Under the pieces are notes generated by a model. That model saw nothing but the letters and a program-made list of their open reading frames with translations, did no database searches and was not told where the DNA came from. From positions 43,514,446 to 43,578,445 of the forward strand of contig JAKTNV010000001.1 in the NCBI GenBank assembly GCA_022747635.1: DNA of 64,000 nucleotides. The letters are read 5' to 3'. Below, piece by piece: positions 36,401-48,360 of the stretch; positions within the stretch are counted from its first letter, which is position 1; the number at the start of each line of letters is the position of its first letter. The translations under genes and the position numbers were made by a program. This DNA comes from Hetaerina americana (Eukaryota > Arthropoda > Insecta > Odonata > Calopterygidae).

Positions 36401-38345
36401 CGCTACAGGGGTTTTGAGAAGGTTTCGTGAGGGTGAAGAACGACGGAAAAGAAGGAATGGGAGTGAGTGGGGGAATGAAAATGTGGTCGGAATATGGCGA
36501 GGAAAGGGGTGGGGAGTGTTGCGGAGGGGTTGGGTCGAGGGAGGTAATGACTGCAGAGGAAAAGATTGGGAGGCGTGGGAGGAAGGAGGATAACGGCGAG
36601 GGGAAATAGTTCTGAGGCGGAATGCAGGGAATGGCAGTGAAGGAAAAAATCGAAGGAAGAAATGTCTTAAGACATGGCAGAATCAAGGGTTAGGTAGAGG
36701 AAGGAAGAGAAAGGGGTAGTAGTGGAAACTGAAAAATAAGTGAAACGGCCGTTTCGCGAAAATGATATGTGAAATGGGCTGTTCGGGGGAAAAAAGCTTT
36801 GGACGTAAAATTTAAACAAGGGCATGATTTATGCACGAAAGCTAGTATTTATGCAAAAATATAGCCATGATAAAAGATTTTTTTCTAGTTTAGTTGCCTC
36901 CGAGTGTTTCTCAAGCGGTAAATTAATGTTTGCATGCGAAATTTCGGGGAGTTGTAAAGAAAATTACGATAGCCACGAAGGCTTATTGGGAGTTTAAAAT
37001 CTCTTTCACCTATACAATGAGATGAGAAGACTGTTCGTCACTGTGGTTTTTAAAGCCAAATATAAAAAATCAAACAGGATTCCTGGGCGAACAAAAAAGA
37101 TTCTGGTCCTGTTTTGAGTAGCTTAAATAAGGAATAGTAAGTGTAGTAACCTTCAATTTGCTCCTATAAACATTTCACGCACTTCTTCAAGCAGCTATCA
37201 CCTACGCGGAATTTTGATTGAGTTCATTGATGTTGCCGGACGTCAATGGCAATTTACGCATCATAAACCAGGAACAGAAAGAGAAATGAACGTATTAGAA
37301 ATAATTATAGCATGTGAAATGAAGCCGACTGATGCTAATTTTTGGAAATGCTAGAAAAGGTGGAAGAAATAAATAAGCAGTATTAATAAAGAGAAATAAA
37401 TATCCGGTATGCATTTTTGCCCAAAAGTATGTTAGTACTACTTTGTAATGAATGCCACATAGGAGATTTAAAAAAACCAACAGCAGTGAGTTCCACTAGA
37501 CTCAAATCTTTGTAACTTTGCACTTCCCGTACACGTTAACATTTCTCTCCCTCACGAGGACTATCAAATATATTCAAACGACAAATTTATAATGAAAATG
37601 CCGCTTTTAAGATACTGCACCTAATATCCAGGATTCTCCAACTTTCGGTTCTCGGAGAAATAGATGATTTTCGTTTAGTTCAGCACTTGAAAAACGTTTT
37701 ACGCATTCAAAATTACGAAGAACACGAACCAACAGAAATAGTGCCCACAAAGGGCGGAAAAGCAAAGACGTTTAAAAGAAAAATATACATATAACTTTTT
37801 CTAATACACACTTAAAAGTATCATTCTTCCTAGTACATAAAGTAACAACATTCCAAGTTGCAATGTGAGAATTGTAGGAGTTAATCTGATGTACAGACGA
37901 AGATTTTTTGCCGAAATTGAAGGCATTCATTTATTCAGTTAATATTTCAAGGCTAGCAAAAAAATATGTGGAAGCAGAAGTTTATTCGCAGCGAAATAGT
38001 CAAAGGCAAAGAAAACAAAAATGATACCGTGTTTAACGCAGCGTCCAAGTAACGAGCGGATAGAGTGGAAAGAGATGTGAAGGTCAAATTTGGAAATAAA
38101 GCAAAAGGAGTAGAAGAGGAACGGGATCTTAAGAACGGGGGAGAAATAGGAGAGATTGAAGTTTGGCAAAAGAAACGAGGAGATATAACGACAAAAGGCA
38201 GAGAGGAATCCAATCGGAAAATAATGACAAGAATTGAAATATGCGACGGGTAGAATAGTGGCAGTGCGAAGGAACGGAGAATAATGTGAGATCTCATTGG
38301 ATAACTGTTGTAACCAAAGCAGAGAAATAGTGGTGACATCTTTGG
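33471..38345. other. Unassigned DNA
   Basis: No domain-bearing ORF recognised. It includes a (TG)n run at 36209-36230, a G/A-rich tract at about 36420-36610 and a complementary-looking C/T-rich tract at 36290-36340, which explain long but low-complexity ORFs on both strands. Confidence 0.45.
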
Positions 38346-38373
38346 ATATATATATGTATGTATGTGTGTGTGC

Positions 38374-38405
<32 letters not shown>

Positions 38406-38418
38406 CTTTGGATATATA
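38346..38418. repeat. (TA)n/(TG)n microsatellite with duplicated ATCTTTGGATATATA
   Basis: The 15-mer ATCTTTGGATATATA occurs at about 38339 and again at about 38404, with the TG/TA tract between. Confidence 0.8.
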
Positions 38419-38441
38419 CAGGGTTCGTCCGGAAAATATGA
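38419..38441 (+). mobile_element. Solo mariner-type terminal repeat
   Basis: CAGGGTTCGTCCGGAAAATA follows a TA and resembles a mariner end (compare CGAGGGTCATCCGGAAAGTA of the 753-bp family). No partner end was found. Confidence 0.35.
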
Positions 38442-38490
38442 ATTTGTATGCAAGTATAAACAGTATGTATGTACGTATGCATGGATGTAT

Positions 38491-38492
38491 GC

Positions 38493-38533
<41 letters not shown>
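38491..38533. repeat. (TA)n microsatellite
   Basis: TA tract directly before the SINE family 2 tail. Confidence 0.95.
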
Positions 38534-38537
<4 letters not shown>

Positions 38538-38655
38538 TGCACTTGTAATATGCTCGATTCCGCACCTGTCCTGTGTTCGTCCTTTATATGTATTCCTATT
38601 CCTTTCCCTTATATCTATTTCCTTATGAATGAATATTTGTTCACCATATAGCGGG
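38538..38655 (+). mobile_element. SINE family 2, 3' body fragment
   Basis: Shares TTCGTCCTTTATATGTATTC, TATCTATTTCC and GAATGAATATTTGTTC with the copy at 4627-4856. The tRNA head is lost at the (TA)n boundary. Confidence 0.7.
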
Positions 38656-41600
38656 TTTTCGTATTTGAATACATATTACGTATATATTTGAATACATGTG
38701 CAAAAATTAAATTTATACATATGTATGTAAATTTTAACTTACTTAAATATTTCTTTAGATGACACAGAAAGCAGCTTCACTTAAGGAAAATCGGCCCTGT
38801 TTATTTAAAAGGGTTTTACTGCTGAAGCTCATATTATTAGGAATAAATGTAAAATCCCTGAGATTTACACTAGCAGTGCTCTGTTAATAGACGCAACGTA
38901 ACGCGGGGTAATTTTATCCTAAGCCATGGCCCTATATTTACTACCGAACCCCCCCAAAAATGCCATAGCTGTCGAGGGATTAGAATCTTTTGCCTTCCGG
39001 TTAGCTGGTCTTCCTACTGGTCTAATTCAGTCAACCAAGACAACAAGCCTCAGGGAAATGCAGAATGTAGGGCGAATCAACTGCAAGAAGAAAACGGAGA
39101 AGTAAGGAAGTGGTTAGAGGGGAAAGGAGGAGGAGTTGGGGTAGTGGGAGAGTGGGCTCCTTTGCTTTAGAGGGCGTGACCTAAGAATATTCCCTTTCGA
39201 CAGCTATATATTCCACGTGGCACGCATCCACTTAAGAAATGCACTAGCAAGGAGGACTCGTGGCTGCTCGTGGAGAGTTCGTGGTTGCAGAGTATATTTC
39301 ACTGAGGCTGCTGTAGCTACATGCGTTCGTACGAAGGTGTAATTAATATGCCACTTCAATCAATCTCTCCCTTTTCAAGAAAAATTATCAATTATCAATG
39401 ACACCACCATCTCGCCTTCGTTAAACACTTTTTTTTAAGTAAGAATTTTTTTTCGTCTTTTAAACTAAGGGCTTTGTTTTGAATACTGAATTTCTCAGGG
39501 TCTCTTCCCATTTCGATGTGTAATGACACATTTCATGAGAAGGCTTCTTGTTTTTATTTGGAAAATCAACGACGCTTTAAGTACACTCTTCGGTTACTAC
39601 TAATGCTTTTTCCTTATCCTCACGGACGTATGACCTTCAATATTAGTATTGAAATATTGTATTAAGTCCCTTCAGGAGCTGTCGCAGAAATATCGGATTC
39701 ATGCTCCTTTGAAAATGTACCTAACAGTTTTTCACCACATCATTGGGCGAGACTCCAGAAGCTTTCTACACCATGTCCTAAATGATTATTTTTTGTGAGG
39801 AATTCTTTGGGATAGTACCTGAAACTGGACAAATTTTGCAGTTGGCAGAGTACGTAATTTTCTGATTGTTTGGCAAGCGTTTACCACAGAGAATACCAAT
39901 AACCCTTTGACTCCTATTTTCTTAAAACTAATTATGTTATCATTTTAATGGAGGGATATTCCATGTTCCATGCATTGATTACACGTCGGATATTGAAATG
40001 TTTCAACAGAACCTTCCTCGAAAGTTAAAATTTTCCATACACGCCCACAAAGTATCATTTAAGAAAAATAAATAATTTATGAAGATTAAAAAAATATGAA
40101 TATTGACGTCTTTAAAATGTTTTCATATTCTAAGCTTTATAATTATAGCTTGTCAATCGGCAGTAATAAATGCCTAAAATTAAATCGCATCATCTAAATT
40201 TAGTGATCTAGCAATTGATATAGAGGTAAAAAGCCATGGCAATGAATCCTAAACAAGACGTAGTGATGTGAGCTTTACGATAAAAATTTGGATTTATAGG
40301 TTTCTAGTGTTCTATCTGTTTTCTTATATATTTTATACATCACCTCATCCGCAGTGCATTTCCGCACCTCTTCAAGTTAGATTTTTGCATTACATGTTAT
40401 GCGTTTCTACAAGTTCTTCAACTCATAGCGGTTTGTTGCACGCAACATCTTTCGTTCCAACGTAAAGAAGTGCAGGAGTATATTTCATCAGCGAGAGCAC
40501 AGAAACTCAATATTGAAAACAAGTCACTCTGTTTTTCGTAAAATTGCATCCACTACCGAGAAAACAATTGATAACCACAATTTTGAATAGCAAAACAATA
40601 GGATGAACAATACCCAACGCTGATTTCAGCATGACATTAGCGTTTATCGATAAAATTTAACTGTTTGACTGCTGTGAAACCAACAAACACCCCTGCCGTA
40701 TATTATATAAGACGCAAGAAATAAAATTTAACCTTCATTGCGGAACTTTAAGTTCAGCACTTCGAGCAGCCGGGAGTCGGAAAAATTTAAAATGCTAATG
40801 AGGTTTGTGCACTCTTTAATTGAGCACCATGTGGATCCAAACGAATCGATTCCAACATATAGGAGCAGCCTGTGGCGGTTCATTATTTCTATTTTTCTCT
40901 CCAAGTGCTAACCGATCTCTCTCTCCATCTCACTTATTTCGCTCACTCATTCTAATCCCCCACTACTTAAGCCCATAACAGATAAGCACTTGGTACGCTA
41001 AAACCGAACGGCGAGGGTACGGTATTAGCGGCGGAACTGTGCTTGGCGAGAATCCGCGGCTTAACGAGTTGGAAGCGTCCTTAAGAATACGTGGCTAATA
41101 TTTAAGTCTCTTTTAGAAACGCTTGTAGTTGCTTCAACATTTGCCTTTGTTTTTTTCGTTCATAATGGGAATAGTGATATAGTTTGTGGGACATTTGGCC
41201 ACTGACGGAAGGTGTCGGGTTCAAATGAGGTCGATGGTTTCGATACTACACTCACATTAAATGATTTTCGGTACCCCATGCATAGCCTCATTTGCCATAC
41301 ATGAAGGCATGATTTCCCAATTCAGGTCTCTCGTAGCTATCACATCAAATCTAACAATTGATGACGAGATTTTTCATAGCTATTTCCCATCTTTGCTGGT
41401 GAAACGAATCGGACTCCAAATTATTCCATATGAATGAGACTCATATGTGCTGTCTTAAAGAATTTAAAGATATGAATCGATTAATTTAAATCGATGAGAC
41501 TTGAAGGATAATTAGGTCAGACATATAAAGTAAAAAAATTGCCAAAAATATTTAATTCACTTATAATATCCAATAGATTCGAGACGAATCACTTGTTTTC

Positions 41601-42236
41601 ACTTTCCGCTAATATTTATCGTCGATAATATATGAGTGAGGCAGAGACATTATAAGTTTCAGGGATAGGGTGATAAGTAATAGGGTAGTAAAAATGAATC
41701 ATTCTAACTCATTAACTGAAATTAGATTCTGATTGGCTGAAAGGCCATTGTGTACTAGAGCAAGGGTGAAAAAAGAGAACTCGCGTAACAGAGAAGGGAT
41801 GGAAATGGGCCACTACCCGACACGGTTTAATTTTTTTAATTAAAAGATTCATTGATTATATGGTCATAATTAGAGTTGTAAATTTTGATAAATTTGGACT
41901 TGAGCAAAACAGCGACAGAATAGCCAATACCATATTTGTTGGGGTGGTACGGTTCACATTGTGTGTGGACACGTTTACGCGCTCACCTGAAAGAATGTTT
42001 TGGACAAAGATGAATAAAAAGACCCATGGTATGAAACACAACAGTTTAAGGAGTTAAGGAGAAGTTATGATAATGGAAAATAAAAGGACAACCTGAGAGG
42101 CCCCACTGAATTTAACTTTAGGATTGATGATGTCGGAAGAATAAAATTACGACAGGAAAAGATTGGATTATTAGTGTCATTTTTTCTGTGTAGACGGAAA
42201 CAAAAAGTTTTCTCATCCAAGCAATATAAGAAACAA

Positions 42237-42237
<1 letters not shown>
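38656..42237. other. Unassigned AT-rich DNA
   Basis: No gene or repeat family recognised. Confidence 0.5.
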
Positions 42238-42291
<54 letters not shown>

Positions 42292-42304
42292 CACACACAT
42301 ATAC
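42238..42304. repeat. (TA)n(CA)n microsatellite
   Basis: TA tract with a short CA run at its right end. Confidence 0.95.
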
Positions 42305-42396
42305 AGATATATATGCAGCCTTGCCTTACATTCTAATGTAGTAGAATGGAAAAGCATGGGCAGCAGGAAACCAATCCTAGGATTGAAATACATACA

Positions 42397-42401
<5 letters not shown>

Positions 42402-42455
<54 letters not shown>

Positions 42456-42470
42456 TTATATATATGTTTA
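42402..42470. repeat. (TA)n microsatellite with TTTA interruptions
   Basis: Second TA tract 100 bases from the previous one; the intervening 42305-42401 is unassigned. Confidence 0.9.
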
Positions 42471-45279
42471 CATATATGTCGTTCAAGGAAACTTTTCTAA
42501 AAATATATGGGTATGTGCGCCAGCTTATAATATACACACACCTACCATTGGCGTAAGAAAAGGCTTTGGAACTATAGTGATAAAGAATTTGGAAGAAAAC
42601 TACATAGATCATCAAACAAGTTTTGCATCTCATCAATTATTGACCTCGGAAGAAGTGCGGTTTTAACAGAGGTTGCGGAAACAGTTCAACAAGTCACTAA
42701 CTGCTCCTTCGCTCAGAATACCACTTAATCTTCATATCGGGAAAGGAACTCTCGTGAAAGATATTGAACAGATTAAAAGGCTATAGGCTATATAAAGTAG
42801 GGATTCATAAATAAACATTTTTACGTCGCGCTTTTCTGAAAGCCCTTGGGCGATAATACAATGTATCGTACGGAAATTCTTTGTAAGTTTCTGAAAATCA
42901 ATTCATTAATCCCTTGACGGCTAATTTCATCCGTTCATTATCTCATTAGTGCTTGAATTTGTAAATTTCATTACATTTATAGGTAAGCATGTAAACAGAG
43001 CAAAATACAGTTTTCCTGTGAAGAAATTAAAAGCGTGTTTATTTGTCTACTGAAACATTGGTGGTAAAAGAAAGCCTTCATATTTTAATTAAAATATATT
43101 AATAAACCTAAATGGTCTATACGAAAAAGCAAAAATCATTTTTCCTACGAAATGCCTCTATTCGTTTAGATGGAAGCCACTAGCTTCATCATTCTTCATC
43201 ATCAATCGATAAGCTAGGGCATAGTGAGAAGTGGAATGGGAATTGAAAGGGAATAGCGGAATTTAAGCCACAGAAGGCATCCACCGTGGAAAATAAATGA
43301 AGAAAGCATTGCGAAGTCGTATTCTATGAATCCGGGAATCTTTCACTTTTCTTTTAGCGGTGATACATTACGTGTTAAGCGGTCGTTAAATATGCGAACT
43401 GAAGACAGCGGAAAAACGTGTGCCCCCCTCTTTACAAACCTCCCTACCGTACTCCCGAGTCACGAAGGGAAAATACTAAGAGCATAAAAAAGGAGAAGAA
43501 ATAGTAGGAGAACGAATGATGAATGAGATGGAAAGGGGAGGGGTGAAAGTGGTGGAAGGAGCCGGCAAGGTGGACTTGGGGGATGGGGTTGTAGGTGGAG
43601 GATGAGAAGGTCAAAGGGGAAATAACAGGGAGCACAGCGGCAAAGAACGAAGAAAACAGGGTTTCTTCTTGTACCTACTACGAACATTCTCACCCCTGCC
43701 CCGTGATGTTTTCAGTAAAAATAAAATAAATTAAATTATCTACCGTTTCTTAGGATAATGCATTATTTATATATATGTATATATAAATAAATATATATGT
43801 GATGGAAATGAGATACATACAAAGGCATTTATGAACAATCAGGGTCCAACGAGACGAATTTGGTGCTCACTCTTAACACTCAAAATACCGTTTAGTATCC
43901 TAAAATCATATTCCTTGATTCGGGGTTTCATGTTTTTCGGGTTACCAAAAAGTATAAACAGGAAAACTTCATATCTGCGACAAATAAACCCTCCAAGTAG
44001 TCACGAATTTAAAATAGCCAAGTATTTCTGACTTTCAGTCGCAATCAACACTTTCAAGCGTGAGAGCCAACGTTGCTGCTATTTCATTTCCAACGACTGG
44101 TTCCTGGTAAAATTCAGAGCCGTAGTCCACTTGATTCACATTTTAGGACATTAATTTATTTTTTCCCAAACTAAACACTACGCAGTCCAACTAAAAAGAA
44201 GCATGATTTCATATATTTTTAGTTTTTAGCCGCAGTCGGAAATCTTTTAAACGAGAGAATTTTATTGTGGAGTGAATGCAAAAGGTTTAACAGCTCAGAG
44301 AGATTTATGATAGCGTCCCATAGGCGGAGGGGAAGAATAGATGGAATTGCAGGAGAACGGGTGGAGGAATAATAATAAAGGAAGGGTTGGGATTGCGACA
44401 GATTGCGAAGGAAAGGCGGGTTGTTTTAGCCCTGGGAAGAAGAATACAGAGGGGAGCAAGAAAAGCAGCCTAGTCAGATAGGACGTGACAGAGAGAGAGA
44501 GAGAGACTGAGGCAAGAGCGTGGTGGTAGGTGGAGTGAGAGGCTGGTGAAATACCGCGAAAGCGGAAAAGGACGCCAGAATGGAATGGTAACAGAGTGAC
44601 TTGGCGAAGGGTTTTTAGGAGGGGGAAGAGCAGTGGATGGCAGCAAGAGGGTTCGAATGAATGCGGAGTGGAAATTAGATCGTGGAAAGTGGAATAATAA
44701 AATTGGGATTCGATATATTACGGAGTCGAGAGAAAAAAAGCACTCTTCACTTTTCTTTATGGCCATGCAGCGCCTTAATAAATCACAAAACATTTTCATA
44801 AAACCTTTTACAATATAGATTTCCATTCATCGCCGATATGAGCATACAGTAATTGAATTGATATTTGATGTAGATTGATTTTTCTCTCCCAGAAGTGAGG
44901 ATAAATAGTTCAGCATCAAGATATTCGGCCTTGAGATGCGCACACACTTTGACTCTTTGATAATGTCCTTCAAATTTCACCTTGAAAATGATGAATAGCT
45001 TGCGAATCATCATTAAGAATAACGGTTTTCCAGCACTTATGGCCTTTTACACCGAGCAGGACTATTTCCTCAGAGTTTTCTGAGAATGAATATAAATTAT
45101 TGAGCTCCATCACCTCTAATGGACAATATTTAATTTAAAATCTTATCTCTTTTAGCACTATTTACATTGCAGTGGAATTGAAATGGATATTTTATCCCCA
45201 AGGAAAAGGATTGAGCTTTTAAGCCTTCATTTTCATTTTTTTCCATATTTATACAAGAATAGCATCTGAAAGTAGTCTC
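42471..45279. other. Unassigned DNA
   Basis: No recognised gene. A G/A-rich tract at about 44310-44690 and a G/A-rich tract at about 43480-43620 give low-complexity ORFs. Short TA tract at 43770-43798. Confidence 0.45.
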
Positions 45280-45900
45280 TGACAAGGTTACAACCAAGAG
45301 ATTTTATACTTTTAGGTTTGATGATTTGAGACGGTGTAGAGCCTGAAGTGGTGTTGCCAACTGGGAGGTCATGTACGTACACCTCAAACGCTTTCCTTTC
45401 ATGTCACTTTTGAGTCTGGGGAACAAAAAGAAGTCACAGGGAGCTAAATCCGGTGAATAATCGATGTCATTCCGTTTTTTGCCAAAAACTGCATCACGGA
45501 GAGGGCGGTATGAGCCGGCGCGTTGTCATGATGTCCAAACAGTCGCCTGTGTGCCAAAGATCTGCTTGAGAATCATCTGAATTGAACTCCATGACACTTC
45601 AGACATCTCTTAGAGTTCTGCGACGGTCTTCACGAATGAGGGCATTGATTTTGTCGACGTTTTCGTCAGTTCTTGATGTTGAAGGGCGGCCTGAAAGGGG
45701 TTGCTCTTCAATCAACATTTCACCATTTTTAAAACGTGTAAACCACTCATGGACTCTGGTTTTGCATAGGGCAGCTTCCCCATAAGCAGTCTTGAGCATT
45801 ACAATAGTTTCAGCGGCCGATTTCCCCAACAGGAAACAAAATTTCACTGCGGCGCGTTGCTCTTGATAATCCACCATTACGTTTTTTGCCGAAATGAAAA
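45280..45900 (-). mobile_element. Mariner (DD34D-type) remnant with internal deletion
   Basis: On the minus strand an ATG at 45877 opens a mariner HTH domain. A frameshift (about 45600) follows, then a sudden jump to the second catalytic block (HHDNAPAHTALSVM, about 45490) and a third block (YSPDLAPCDFFLFPRLKSDM, about 45400-45460). The first catalytic aspartate block is missing, and the tail (GDYF-like) is decayed. Terminal inverted repeats could not be located, so the ends are approximate. Confidence 0.8.
45599..45877 (-). pseudogene. Mariner transposase N-terminal HTH fragment
   Basis: 92 codons. FLLGKSAAETIVMLKTAYGE and KTRVHEWFTRFKNGE form the first HTH, LSGRPSTSRTDENVDKI is the GRP linker, and the start of the second HTH is cut by a stop at 45599. 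One or two bases of frameshift restore the family sequence (SEVSWSSIQMILKQIFG). It belongs to a different mariner lineage from the 753-bp elements. Confidence 0.85.
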
Positions 45901-46549
45901 AATTTGTTTCGCTGAAACATCTCTAGCGGAAGGACTGATCCAGTCACAGCTACGGCGCTGCGCATACTGACGCAGGTGGCGTGAGCCTGACGTACGACCG
46001 GCCGAACAAAGGCTTCCCCCACTCTCACTCCCCACCGCAGACCAATTGCCGTTACTTTTGGGTCCCACCTCGTAGAAACGACTATCCTCGTCCGGCCCTT
46101 CTCTAATCCTCCTCCCTCATATCCTCGTGATCGTTCAAAACATCCAAATTCAAGAGATCCATTATACACCCAAAGCTGTATACGCTAATTTAAGAGTACA
46201 CAAGGCTATCAAGACACTTGAAAATCTATCAGAAAATATTGGCGAGTAATTAATTAGTTTTTCTTCACTATCTATGCCACTCCTAACCTTCGAATAACGA
46301 TTATTTTTTAACTAGAGCATTCACTGGGTGACGAGGCCATAAAAAGTACTTAATATGTCCATCAATGATAGCGGGAGGGTTGAGAGTTTCAATTTAATCA
46401 CCACGATGGTTCCATGAGTTCGTGCTATTAAAGAAGAATACCATAAATACCACCACCACTAAATAAAAGTCGTAGAGAGGTACAAGTTCTCAGTTATGAA
46501 GTTTACGAGTTAAAACTGAGAAGGTTATCCACAAGATTCAACATTTTCT
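45901..46549. other. Unassigned DNA between mariner and LINE remnants
   Basis: May include the 5' untranslated part of the mariner (45878 to about 46050). No inverted repeat was found. Confidence 0.35.
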
Positions 46550-46994
46550 GTTGCTATTATTATTATTATAAGGTAATCTACTGGTTAAGGTAGGTTTTGG
46601 GATGGACACAACTACCAAATAAATATTTTATGACTCCCAACAAAACACAAAATCCAGCAACCTACTCTACGTTGAACAGCAACGGTGATAATGGGCAACC
46701 CTGCATTACACCTCTTCCTAACACTGCACGTCCGGACTCCTTGTTCCCCACTCGCACCTGAGCAGTATGAGACATGTACAGGTTGCGGATTAGCCTCCTA
46801 TTTCTCCAATCTGATTCTATTTTCTGCAATATACTCATTAGTTTTTCTCAATTCACTTCATCAAACGCCTTTTCGAAGTCTATGAAACAGGTAAATACGT
46901 CCTCATTGTTCTACATTTCTCTCTATTGGTGATATCATTACTGCAATGGCATCACACGTGCCTCTCTCTTTCCTTCACCAAAACTGATCTTCCC

Positions 46995-47276
46995 CTAAGT
47001 GATAATTTGCCTTTGCTCTCTATCCTTTGGTTGGATCCTGAGAACCATTTGAGCTGCGTGGGAAATCAAACAAATTGTCCTGTAGTCCTCACATGATATA
47101 GCCTTTACCGTTTTCGGAATAGGAACTAAAACTGATCTCACGAAGTCTTCCGGCCAGATTCCTTCCTCATAGACACTACGTATCAGGCCATAAGGCCTCT
47201 TCTTCCCACATTTTCCTAAACCTTTTAGTAGTTCTGCAGGAATATTGTCTACTCCCACGGCTATATTTGATTTCAT
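46995..47276 (-). pseudogene. Reverse transcriptase N-terminal fragment (L1c)
   Basis: 93 codons, identical to the fragment at 32421-32702 except for residue 5 (I versus M), and ending at the same premature stop. The shared lesion implies a common already-broken source. Confidence 0.85.
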
Positions 47277-48139
47277 CTCACCTAATGCCCTTTCTATCTC
47301 GTCGTCGAGTATGCCTGGACCTAAGCTATCTTACTCTACGTCATGTTCCTTTTCTATGCCTAACCTTCTGACCTAAATTCTTTAACATACAGTTCCTCTA
47401 AATAGTATTCCTTCCATCCCTCTTAGATCTTTTCTGTGTCAATTATTATCTTACCCGACTTATTCCTAACTGTTAGCACAGATCTTCCCTTCTTATTTCC
47501 CGATAGTGATTTAACCTTGCTGTATAGCGCACCAATTTCACCCTTACTCTGCAAACTTTCCATATCATCGCACTGCGTCTTCCAACATGTTAAAGGTTGC
47601 TTTATTTGTTGCCCGTCTCCATTTATTATTTAGCTCTTTGTACTTTCTTTTGCCTAACTCTGTGTTTACACTCTTCCTATTTCTTCTCTCGTCTATCTTT
47701 CTTATCATCTCACCCGTGATCCATAGTTTCCTTGTCCATTTTCACATTAACGATTCCTATAGTTTCTTTTACGACTTTCGATATCCCTTTCTCGATACAT
47801 ACCCATTTTTCTTCGATAGTATTCAGCTCTTTACCGTCAACCATGATTTTCTCTACAGCCTGCTGAAACTCCTTCCTTGTCAATCCATTAAATGCTTCTA
47901 CATTCCATTTCCTAAGCCTCCGCCCCTGCCTTTTTTTTTGAAACGGACGCTACATTTCATAACAACCAAATTATGGTTGCATCCGCTCCCGGGATGCTGT
48001 GCGAATTTATCACACTGCTTTCTGAATCAGTGCCTAACCGTAATTTAATTTGACTGATACCTTTCTGAATCACCTGGCATTTTCCATGCATACCTACGTC
48101 TTTTGTGGTTTTTACACTAAGTGTTGGTGATGACTAAAC

Positions 48140-48360
48140 CCTATCTCCTACAGACATCAATTATTTTCACCCCGCGGTCTATCCTCGTACCTAAACCGTA
48201 GTCCCCGACCTCATCACCATCTCCTCCTCCGCCTATCGTCGCATTCCAATCCCCCATCACTATCAAATTTTTCCCTGCAGGAACACACGCGATTATTTCT
48301 TCTAACTCATCCTACATCCTATTGACTTATTCCTCTTTATGATTGCTCGGCAGCATGTAT
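48140..48360 (-). pseudogene. LINE apurinic-type endonuclease fragment
   Basis: The minus-strand translation shows NLIVMGDWNATIGGGGDGDE, the G-D-x-N-A block of the LINE endonuclease (exonuclease/endonuclease/phosphatase fold), preceded by DELEEIIACV. Several stops interrupt it. In an intact LINE this domain nicks target DNA. The upstream catalytic part is missing. Confidence 0.75.

Larger units (their letters stand above)
46550..48360 (-). mobile_element. LINE (RTE-like) remnant with endonuclease, copy L1c
   Basis: On the minus strand from 48360: endonuclease motifs (about 48240-48350: PSNHKEE, GDWNATIGGGGDGDEVGDYG), a linker, then the reverse transcriptase start (47276 to 46995) and LSPLLFNV (about 46690). 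At about 46676 the sequence jumps to the 3' UTR (GGTTGCTGGATTTTGTG, CCTACCTTAACCAGTAGATT) and ends in a TTATAATAATAAT tail (46550-46571). The second half of the reverse transcriptase is deleted. Stops and frameshifts abound. Confidence 0.85.

Noticed and set aside
36213..36686. Long overlapping ORFs of 126 and 147 codons on opposite strands
   Set aside because: Both come from a G/A-rich low-complexity tract and show no domain.
37939..38565. 208-codon minus-strand ORF
   Set aside because: Half is TA/CA microsatellite translation and the rest is AT-rich hydrophobic sequence without motifs.
47587..48048. 153-codon plus-strand ORF
   Set aside because: It lies opposite the LINE L1c linker region and is the antisense of that element.
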